A stretch of DNA of 5,354 nt from Methanolinea sp. UBA477 (lineage in GTDB: Archaea; Halobacteriota; Methanomicrobia; Methanomicrobiales; Methanospirillaceae). The notes beneath the pieces are model-generated. The model was not told the origin of the DNA and searched no databases. It saw only the letters and a list, made by a program, of their open reading frames with translations. Positions 1 to 5,188 of this stretch are shown here, one piece after another (position 1 is the stretch's first letter; every line of letters begins with the position of its first letter). A program made the translations under genes and the position numbers. The stretch is from the NCBI GenBank assembly GCA_002509485.1, contig DAWO01000072.1:1-5354 (forward strand). Direction: 5' to 3'.

Positions 1-964
1 TCCGTACCTCGGCCATCAGGAGCGGGACCATGGTCTCCACTCCGGGAATTCCCGCTGGAGCCTCTGAAAATGACTGTTCTTTCTCCTGCACCGTATGCGG
101 GGCATGATCGGATGCGACTACATCTATCCTGTCCCAGGCAGCCCAGAGCTTCCTTCGATCGGATTCATGTCGCAGGGGCGGATTCACCTTTCCTGCGGCA
201 TCACCAGGAGTGAAATGCTCAAGGGAGAGGAAGAGGTGGTGGGGGGTGACTTCTGCTGTCGCGTCTCCCGCCGCTTCCACTGCGCCCGCGGTGCTCATGT
301 GGCAGAAATGCAGCCTGCAACCGGCAGTGTTTATTCCCCTGACATCCAGGACCCCCTCGATCTCTCCGGAAACAGACCTCTTTTGCGAATGGTCCATGAG
401 ATTTTCGGAAGGAGCTCCTGCAACCTTCTCCGCGTGAATGGTGGCAAGTGCGCCGAGTTCCCGTATCCTGTCCAGTGCGGCCTTCAGGTCATTCGGGGAG
501 ACAGAATCACCGTAGCTTGATGGTGCGGCAAATATCTCCCCGAATGCCAGTGCCCCTCCCCTCCACATGCCATCAATGTCGGCAGAGGGGGATACGCCCC
601 CGTTGATCGCGTAACCGGCAAGGGAGTACTTCCCCGCCTCGATAACCCTCTGCCTGAGTATCTCCTCGTTCATGATCGGGGGGACGGTGTTTGGCTGATC
701 GACGACAACGGTGACACCCCCCGCAACGGCGCTCATGGTGCCGCTCTTCCAGTCCTCCTTGTGGGCCTGGACCCCTCCTCGCATGTGGACATGCATATCC
801 ACGCCGCCGGGAATGACCGTTTTGCCCCTGCAGCCGAGTTCGATCTCTGCAGGGAGCGGGGCTCCCACGTGTTTCACACGCCCGCCTGATATCGATACAT
901 CTGCCACTCGCCCACCGGGAATGGATACGTCACGCAGGACAAGGTCACACGCAAAACCACGCAT
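1..964 (-). CDS. pyrC: Dihydroorotase (pyrC), partial, C-terminus off the left edge
   Basis: Zinc amidohydrolase that interconverts N-carbamoyl-L-aspartate and L-dihydroorotate, the third step of de novo pyrimidine synthesis; cytoplasmic. I translated the minus strand from the ATG at 964-962: 321 uninterrupted codons to the window edge. Visible motifs are HVHMR (H58 and H60 metal ligands, R62 substrate carboxylate), HKEDW at 68-72, an AGGVTVVVDQPNT block at 81-93 with N92, GEIF at 142-145, H177 in IHAEK, H222 in CHMST, and SDHAPH at 285-290 with D286 and H287. It then reaches GIPGVETMVPLL, typical of the C-terminal third. Family members are usually about 400-430 residues, so perhaps 100 are missing. 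The usual HFREPG is replaced by HMRGG. The ATG at 964 fits the N-terminal DLVLRDV strand of the family, and a TATA element about 28 bp upstream suggests a leaderless or nearly leaderless message. No Shine-Dalgarno is seen. It lies 71 bp downstream of the exporter gene on the same strand. Confidence 0.93.
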   Translation of the reverse strand, partial: MRGFACDLVLRDVSIPGGRVADVSISGGRVKHVGAPLPAEIELGCRGKTVIPGGVDMHVHMRGGVQAHKEDWKSGTMSAVAGGVTVVVDQPNTVPPIMNEEILRQRVIEAGKYSLAGYAINGGVSPSADIDGMWRGGALAFGEIFAAPSSYGDSVSPNDLKAALDRIRELGALATIHAEKVAGAPSENLMDHSQKRSVSGEIEGVLDVRGINTAGCRLHFCHMSTAGAVEAAGDATAEVTPHHLFLSLEHFTPGDAAGKVNPPLRHESDRRKLWAAWDRIDVVASDHAPHTVQEKEQSFSEAPAGIPGVETMVPLLMAEVR

Positions 965-985
965 ACCGAGATATGGTTCGGAAAA

Positions 986-999
986 ATGAATATACTTAA
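986..999 (-). promoter_or_regulatory. Candidate TATA promoter of pyrC
   Basis: On the minus strand the gap between the exporter stop and pyrC contains TTAAGTATATTCAT. Its centre is about 28 bp before the pyrC ATG, the normal archaeal TATA-to-start-site distance. Transcription would begin at or within a few bases of the start codon. This suggests pyrC can be transcribed independently of the upstream exporter gene. It rests on spacing and base composition only. Confidence 0.45.
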
Positions 1000-1035
1000 T
1001 TGATGAGGGGAATCAGGGATTCGTTCCCGGGGAGA

Positions 1036-3273
1036 TCAGCCACGCTCCGGATGCTCGAACCGTCCCACCAGGGAGAGTATGGCAGGCATGACGACGATCG
1101 CACCGACAAGCGAGAAAGCGACAGTTATCACCGTAACGACTCCGAAGTTGCTGACGATATTGAATGTCGAGAGAATGAGAGCTGCGAAACCAAAGACCGT
1201 CGTCATCCCGGAGACAGTGATTGCCGTCCCGATCTGCTGGACCCCGTGCTGGATGGCGGGGATCAGGTCCTGGCCGTGACTTCGCTCCTCGTAGACCCTC
1301 TCCATTATCAGGATGGTGTATTCCGACGCGACACCTATAGTCATGGAGCCAAGCACGGCGGTGAGTGGCGTATAGTCTATGCCGAGGAGATACATGATCA
1401 GGCCGTTCCACCCGACAATCATCATGATCGGGATGACCGGTGTGGCAGCCTTTCCCAGTTTCCGGTAAACGAGCAGGAGGAAGAGGAATATGAGCCCGAA
1501 GGCTGTTAGCGTCATCCTGATCTTGCCCTGGGCAATCTTTTCGATGAGGTCGGCAAACATCTCCGACATTCCGGTGATGCTTGCAGAGACTCCTGGTGGG
1601 GGCGGGTTCCAGGCCAGGTCCTGCTTCATGTTCTCGACCATGGAGAGGGCGACCTCGCTCTCCATGTCCACCGTTGAAAATTCAATCACAGCCTCGGACG
1701 GCCCGCCCAGGTACCTCTCCCTGGTCTCTTCGGGTATCTGTTCCAGTACGGTCTGGATTTCATGATCCGATGCAGGGAGAATACCGCCGTTGTACTGGGC
1801 GAGGTAATCGGCTATACTCGTCGAGCCGGTGATCTTGCTGTTATGGCTCTCCTCGTAATTCTGGAATTGTTGCATCCATTCTATGGTATCGGCAGAGATA
1901 ACGTTGTCACCGCGGACGAATATGGGCAGAGACGAGGTGGAGCCCATGGTCCTGCTGACCTTCTTCAGGTTTATCACGGCAGGCATATCAGACGGAACGA
2001 AGGTCTCTTCGTCGGTATTGATGGGGATCTCGCCGTCTGTCTGGAACCCGATGAATGCGACAAGTGCGCAGATGATCAGGATGGGGACGGCGTTCCTCGC
2101 CATCTTTTCGGCGAACCTGCCCAGGAACTCAGTATATAACTCGATCTTATGTTTTCCGGCAGAGTTCCCCGGATCAGAACTCTCGTTCACTTTCGGCTTG
2201 TAATTCAGCAGAAGTCCCATGGTAGGGACGGTAACCAGTGCCATGAGGTAGCAGCACACAACCCCGATCATGCATACAACACCAAAACCCCCGATCATCG
2301 GCACAGGTGAGATCAGCATGGCAAGAAAACCCATCGAGGTTGAGAGCATTGCGTACAGGATTGACGGGCCGGACCTGGTGATCGTGGTTTTTACCGCCTG
2401 TGGAAGCGGGGATCGTCGCGCCTCCTCGTCGAACCTGGCATGGAGCTGTATGGCATAATCGATCCCGATACCTATCAGCACGGGGAAGGCACCGATGGCG
2501 ACCATGTTTATCTGCAAATTCGCATACCCCATGATCCCGAAGGTCAGGATGAGACCTGCCGCAACTATTGCCACCGAGAGGAACCGGTACCTGACATGGG
2601 AGAAGAGGAGCCCCACTGCGATGACCATCAGGATCATCGCGGTCAGGATAAGGGTCCCCATCGAGACTCCCATCTCGTCCATCATCTGCTTCTGGAATGC
2701 AGGGTTTCCCGTGACGACCACGTTCACCCCTGGCGGGGGGTTGGAGAGGCTGATGATGGACTCCAGGTTGTCAACGACCGTCATCTGTGACTCCTGGGAC
2801 AGTCCCGGGTCAAGGGTTATCACCGCGATGGTCATCAGGTTCGAGGGGACATACCGGTCCAGCATCTCGGGCGGGACATGCTCCTTGGCGCTCTTGATGT
2901 CTGCATAAGAGGAAGGAAGGTCTCCCCCGTTTGTCTGCCTGAAGAGGTCGACGATGCTCGTCACCCCGCTTATGTATCGCTGTGTCGCCACCTCACCCTG
3001 GAGGCGATCCATGTAATCCAGGACATCAGGGTTCAGGACGTCATCGCTATCCACGAGGAGCATGATGCTGTCCGACTGGAACGTCTTGGTATACTTGTCG
3101 AGCAGCATCCCCCGTTCCGTATCCTTGTCCAGGTACGTGTCGGATCCCGTCTCCATGCTGACAAATGTCATTCCGTACAGGGCGGCAACGACAACCCCGA
3201 TGATGACCGCCAGTACGATGACCGGTTTTTTGTTGATCACTTCGGCAAGCATCTCGTACGGGGAATGGAGCAT
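1036..3273 (-). CDS. RND-family exporter (HAE3/MMPL-like), 745 aa
   Basis: Integral membrane transporter of the RND superfamily, closest by features to the hydrophobe/amphiphile efflux-3 (HAE3) and MMPL-like group common in archaea. It is probably driven by the ion gradient. The substrate is unknown; relatives move lipids, isoprenoids or other hydrophobic compounds. It has the expected 12 membrane spans in two halves: TM1 at about 16-38, an extracytoplasmic domain at 40-205, TM2-6 at about 206-357, a polar cytoplasmic linker at 358-390, TM7 at 393-411, a second outer domain at 412-585, and TM8-12 at about 586-736. The halves are homologous: residues 100-120 match 480-500 (GVTSIVDL against GSTSIADY, each ending in NGG.LP), and 178-193 match 556-573 (NPPPGV...TG). 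Charged membrane residues are D272 in GIGIDYAIQ (TM4) and E651 in GVASEYTIL (TM10), the likely proton-relay positions. The length is normal for single-chain archaeal members, and no membrane-fusion partner is adjacent. The ATG at 3273 is preferred because it gives a short basic N-terminus before TM1; M8 is an alternative. Confidence 0.93.
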   Translation of the reverse strand: MLHSPYEMLAEVINKKPVIVLAVIIGVVVAALYGMTFVSMETGSDTYLDKDTERGMLLDKYTKTFQSDSIMLLVDSDDVLNPDVLDYMDRLQGEVATQRYISGVTSIVDLFRQTNGGDLPSSYADIKSAKEHVPPEMLDRYVPSNLMTIAVITLDPGLSQESQMTVVDNLESIISLSNPPPGVNVVVTGNPAFQKQMMDEMGVSMGTLILTAMILMVIAVGLLFSHVRYRFLSVAIVAAGLILTFGIMGYANLQINMVAIGAFPVLIGIGIDYAIQLHARFDEEARRSPLPQAVKTTITRSGPSILYAMLSTSMGFLAMLISPVPMIGGFGVVCMIGVVCCYLMALVTVPTMGLLLNYKPKVNESSDPGNSAGKHKIELYTEFLGRFAEKMARNAVPILIICALVAFIGFQTDGEIPINTDEETFVPSDMPAVINLKKVSRTMGSTSSLPIFVRGDNVISADTIEWMQQFQNYEESHNSKITGSTSIADYLAQYNGGILPASDHEIQTVLEQIPEETRERYLGGPSEAVIEFSTVDMESEVALSMVENMKQDLAWNPPPPGVSASITGMSEMFADLIEKIAQGKIRMTLTAFGLIFLFLLLVYRKLGKAATPVIPIMMIVGWNGLIMYLLGIDYTPLTAVLGSMTIGVASEYTILIMERVYEERSHGQDLIPAIQHGVQQIGTAITVSGMTTVFGFAALILSTFNIVSNFGVVTVITVAFSLVGAIVVMPAILSLVGRFEHPERG

Positions 3274-3304
3274 GATATCCGGGATCTATATCTTGTTGAT
3301 TGGT

Positions 3305-3316
3305 GATAAACTATTT
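3305..3316 (-). promoter_or_regulatory. Candidate TATA element of the exporter gene
   Basis: The minus strand reads AAATAGTTTATC with its centre about 37 bp before the exporter ATG. It would start transcription around 3285 and leave a leader of about 12 bases. The leader holds only a weak GGAT near the start codon and no clear Shine-Dalgarno. This is the best TATA match in the 99-bp gap after the phosphodiesterase gene, but the call is compositional. Confidence 0.4.
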
Positions 3317-3334
3317 GTTGTGAATAAGACAACA
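3316..3334. promoter_or_regulatory. Perfect 6-bp dyad next to the exporter TATA box, possible operator
   Basis: TGTTGT and ACAACA form a perfect inverted repeat with a 7-base spacer (GAATAAG). The centre-to-centre half-site distance of 13 bp is slightly more than one helical turn. It abuts the upstream edge of the exporter TATA candidate, where a regulator could compete with or recruit the basal transcription factors. RND exporter genes are often controlled by local dimeric repressors, but no regulator gene is visible here. A weak RNA hairpin after the phosphodiesterase gene is the alternative reading. Confidence 0.35.
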
Positions 3335-3372
3335 GCTGAAATATGCGGTTTCCTGGATAATAGAATCAGGGC

Positions 3373-4047
3373 TTACGCAGAAAAATAGTGCCTGGCACCG
3401 CACGGGTCATCGGTGGCGATACCGTCGACTCCTATCATCTGTGCGTCGGAATAATCCTTACCGGTATTGAGTGTCCAGGAGACTACCAAAAGACCCCTGT
3501 CATGAGCTTTAGTAACCATTGCAGGTTTTAAAAAGGATATTTTCGTAAGAACAACTGCTGCACCGAGAATCTGTGCATCCTCTGCGGTTACCGGATTTTT
3601 TTCCGAGATGATTATCCCGGTGGCGACATCAGGCAGTATTCTGCTGATTGCTGTGATGCTCTCTCCATGGAACGAGACGATAAGAAGCCTGTCGGGACGG
3701 CAGCATGCCACCTCTCTCGAGATCCGGTCTTCTGTTCCGGGCTCTTTTATCTCGACGACGAGTCCCGGGCTCCCCCTGGTCAGCTCCAGTACCTCTGAGA
3801 GCGTTGGTATCTTCTCGCCCTTCCCCGCATCCAGCTCCCGGAGCTCGCGGAGTGTATGGTCCCCGACCCTTCCTGTGCCGTTCGTCGTTCTCTCCAGGGT
3901 CGGATCGTGGATGACAACGAGTTCGCCGTCACTGCTCATCCGGACGTCGATCTCAACGTAATTTGCACAGTCCATCCCCCTGCGGAGAGCCCGGAGTGTA
4001 TTTTCAGGTTCAAGAGCCTTCGCACCCCGGTGCCCGGTGATCATCAT
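3373..4047 (-). CDS. Glycerophosphodiester phosphodiesterase family protein, 224 aa
   Basis: Metal-dependent TIM-barrel phosphodiesterase that hydrolyses glycerophosphodiesters to a glycerol phosphate and an alcohol. The exact archaeal substrate is uncertain because archaeal lipids are built on the opposite glycerol phosphate stereoisomer. All hallmark elements are present: HRG with catalytic H6 and R7, PENT at 14-17, EIDV with metal ligands E32 and D34, VIHDPTLERTTNGTG starting at 45 with catalytic H47, VEIK with E99 and K101, SWTLN at 190-194 and VDGIATDDP near the C-terminus. There is no signal peptide or membrane segment, so it should be cytoplasmic. At 224 residues it is a compact form, near the lower end for the family, but complete. 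Two adjacent in-frame ATGs (4047 and 4044) make the start ambiguous by one residue. The exporter gene follows after 99 bp on the same strand, so co-transcription is possible. Confidence 0.94.
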   Translation of the reverse strand: MMITGHRGAKALEPENTLRALRRGMDCANYVEIDVRMSSDGELVVIHDPTLERTTNGTGRVGDHTLRELRELDAGKGEKIPTLSEVLELTRGSPGLVVEIKEPGTEDRISREVACCRPDRLLIVSFHGESITAISRILPDVATGIIISEKNPVTAEDAQILGAAVVLTKISFLKPAMVTKAHDRGLLVVSWTLNTGKDYSDAQMIGVDGIATDDPCGARHYFSA

Positions 4048-4069
4048 TGCCAGAACATGGTGCTACATA

Positions 4070-4087
4070 ACAGTATAGGAATATTCT
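4070..4087 (-). promoter_or_regulatory. Candidate promoter of the phosphodiesterase gene
   Basis: The minus strand carries GAATATTCCTATACTG. The CTATACTG part is centred about 28 bp before the ATG at 4047, which predicts a leaderless or very short-leader transcript. The neighbouring AATATT is centred about 36 bp away and is a second candidate. No Shine-Dalgarno is seen before the start codon, which agrees with a short or absent leader. Confidence 0.4.
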
Positions 4088-4209
4088 CCTGAACCCCAAC
4101 AGGAAAACATTCAGGCCCGTGATACCGGTTCCGTCTCCCGATACCTTTCTGCCGGATCGGTATTTTATCCCTCTAATCATCGCAGATTTGTGCTGAAACG
4201 GGGTTTTTT

Positions 4210-4228
4210 AAGGATATATTTAAATAAT
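4210..4228 (+). promoter_or_regulatory. Strong BRE plus TATA promoter of the TM-helix membrane protein
   Basis: AAGG (4210-4213), a purine-rich BRE-like element, directly precedes ATATATTTAAATAAT (4214-4228), the best archaeal TATA box in the window. Transcription should begin near 4246. That lies 12 bases before the ATG at 4258 and 3 bases before an in-frame GTG at 4249. The rest of the 210-bp divergent spacer holds the opposing phosphodiesterase promoter, a T6 tract at 4204-4209 and no open frame I would support. Confidence 0.65.
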
Positions 4229-4257
4229 CTTGTTCTCAATTCGAACATGTGTTTATC

Positions 4258-4956
4258 ATGGCAACCACGAATGTAGCCACAGATGTAGTCGGTTCGGTCA
4301 GTGATGCACTGACGCAGACGATCGGATCGGTGATCGGATTCCTTCCCATGCTCGTCGCAGCCATCATCATCCTGGTAATCGGATGGGTGGTCGGAAGAAT
4401 ACTGGGATCAGTCATCTCAAAGATTCTTGACAAGATCGGTGTCGACGATGCACTCCGCAAGACATCGGTCGGGAAAGCGATCGAACAATCAGGTACGAGC
4501 ATTGTGCATTTATTCGACCTCATAATCAGGTGGTTCGTCTACCTTGTTGCGATTGTCGCAGCCTCGAATGTCCTCCAGCTTGGATTCCTTACCGATCTCT
4601 TCCAGGACATCGTCCTCTACCTGCCCCACGTCGCGATGTTCCTCATCATCCTGGTCGTAGGGTTCATCGTGATCGATTACTTTGCCGACATCCTTCACGG
4701 ATGGGGAGCGACACAGGACATCGAGTTCCTTGATGTGATCATCCTGCTCCTGCGTGTCTTCTTCTATTTCGTCATTCTCATACTCGCACTCTCGCAGCTC
4801 TTAATCGATCTCACCATCATCTATACCTTCATCACCCCGCTCGCGTGGGGAGTCGGAATAGGAATCGGAGCTGGTATCGCGGTATTCATTGCCTATGGCC
4901 TGAAGGATCGTGCTCCCGAGATGATGGACAATTTCATGAAGAAGGTCTCAAAATAA
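4258..4956 (+). CDS. Conserved TM-helix membrane protein (MscS/CmpX-related), 232 aa
   Basis: Predicted cytoplasmic-membrane protein of the conserved TM helix type found in CmpX-like and other relatives of small-conductance mechanosensitive channels. Its role is probably channel-like or membrane-stress related, but this is unproven. Numbering from the ATG, hydrophobic segments lie at about 26-46, 88-108, 119-142, 158-184 and 194-215. The first (FLPMLVAAIIILVIGWVVGR) and third (YLPHVAMFLIILVVGFIVID) look like copies of one repeat: a P-containing entry, a long aliphatic run, then G-[WF]-[VI]. The last segment is rich in GxG (GVGIGIGAGIAVFIAYGLKD) and resembles the pore-lining helix region of the family. 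The chain ends about 17 residues later, so the beta and C-terminal domains of true MscS channels are absent. I prefer the ATG at 4258; an in-frame GTG at 4249 would add three residues. No Shine-Dalgarno is present with either. It is transcribed divergently from the phosphodiesterase. Confidence 0.85.
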   Translation: MATTNVATDVVGSVSDALTQTIGSVIGFLPMLVAAIIILVIGWVVGRILGSVISKILDKIGVDDALRKTSVGKAIEQSGTSIVHLFDLIIRWFVYLVAIVAASNVLQLGFLTDLFQDIVLYLPHVAMFLIILVVGFIVIDYFADILHGWGATQDIEFLDVIILLLRVFFYFVILILALSQLLIDLTIIYTFITPLAWGVGIGIGAGIAVFIAYGLKDRAPEMMDNFMKKVSK

Positions 4957-4958
4957 CC

Positions 4959-4970
4959 TCTCCCTTTTTG
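4959..4970 (+). terminator. Pyrimidine/T-rich terminator candidate
   Basis: Two bases after the TAA of the membrane protein gene the plus strand reads CTCTCCCTTTTTG, with T5 at 4965-4969. Archaeal RNA polymerase commonly terminates at such T-rich tracts without needing a hairpin. The tract is short, so the call is moderate. Confidence 0.4.
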
Positions 4971-5012
4971 TAATAATTGGAATCCCCGAACGGGAAAAAC
5001 GAGAGAGATTTT

Positions 5013-5030
5013 CACCCTATATCCAGGGTG
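5013..5030. repeat. Perfect 6-bp dyad with 6-base spacer
   Basis: CACCCT and AGGGTG are perfect inverted copies around ATATCC. The dyad lies about 55 bp after the membrane protein gene and about 20 bp before an AT-rich TATA-like run (5047-5056). It could be a weak hairpin in the 3' end of the upstream transcript or a regulator site for the downstream ORF. The sequence does not decide between them. Confidence 0.3.
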
Positions 5031-5063
5031 CACATCCATCCGGGAGAATAAAAAATCTCATAA

Positions 5064-5171
5064 CAGGCTGGGACACAACCCCGCGGGCGCCGCGAAAGGA
5101 CCCCTAATTGGAGTTATTTCCTTCTGACCTTTATAAGCAGCCGGCTCATTTTCTACTTGTGTCCCAGCCTG
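5064..5171. mobile_element. MITE-like element, 108 bp, perfect 15-bp terminal inverted repeats
   Basis: The ends are CAGGCTGGGACACAA (5064-5078) and its exact reverse complement (5157-5171), enclosing 78 bp with no credible gene. With the flanking ATAA duplication this has the anatomy of a non-autonomous miniature transposable element moved by a transposase encoded elsewhere. The interior holds a GC-rich hairpin (CGCGG/CCGCG, 5082-5094), a TATA-like CTTTATAAGC (5129-5138) and the palindrome AGCCGGCT (5139-5146). From memory, a GGCTGGGACA-type end resembles termini of some IS1182-family elements, but I cannot confirm the parent here. Alternatives are a long-loop stem in an untranslated region or a small structured RNA; the flush direct repeats make transposition the better explanation. 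Confidence 0.65.
5129..5138 (+). promoter_or_regulatory. TATA-like element inside the MITE
   Basis: CTTTATAAGC contains the near-palindromic TTATAA, so it could direct transcription either way. Read rightward, initiation would fall near 5159, inside the right terminal repeat, leaving a leader of about 30 bases before the ATG at 5189. A clear purine-rich BRE is lacking on the plus strand, which lowers confidence. Confidence 0.3.
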
Positions 5172-5188
5172 ATAACCTGAATCCCTGG

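Larger units (their letters stand above)
5060..5175. repeat. 4-bp direct repeat ATAA flanking the inverted-repeat element (target site duplication)
   Basis: ATAA occurs at 5060-5063, directly before the left terminal repeat, and again at 5172-5175, directly after the right one. Direct repeats that abut both ends of an inverted-repeat element are the expected trace of transposase-made staggered cuts. A four-base match at fixed positions is expected by chance about once in 256 cases, so this is good but not conclusive support. Confidence 0.6.

Noticed and set aside
95..520. 141-codon plus-strand open frame
   Set aside because: It is antisense to dihydroorotase, whose translation shows all catalytic motifs through this stretch.
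1013..1411. 132-codon minus-strand open frame in another frame of the exporter
   Set aside because: Out of frame with a clearly conserved membrane transporter and rich in Arg/His, as expected for a frame shadow.
1000..1509. 169-codon plus-strand open frame opposite the exporter gene
   Set aside because: It lies antisense to the conserved C-terminal half of the exporter, has a low-complexity Asp/Arg/Glu/His-rich composition typical of the shadow of a membrane protein gene, and shows no recognisable motif or start signal.
4044..4058. Four-codon upstream frame (ATG at 4058 on the minus strand) whose stop overlaps the phosphodiesterase start
   Set aside because: The likely transcription start is at or downstream of this ATG, so it is probably not in the message; such a short frame is easily chance.
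4048..4257. Partial repeats of GATACC and ATCGGTAT in the divergent spacer
   Set aside because: The matches are short and imperfect with irregular spacing, so I could not separate them from chance.
4236..4523. 95-codon minus-strand open frame over the 5' end of the TM-helix gene
   Set aside because: Antisense to a well-supported gene with a strong promoter, and it ends within that promoter region; no motif.
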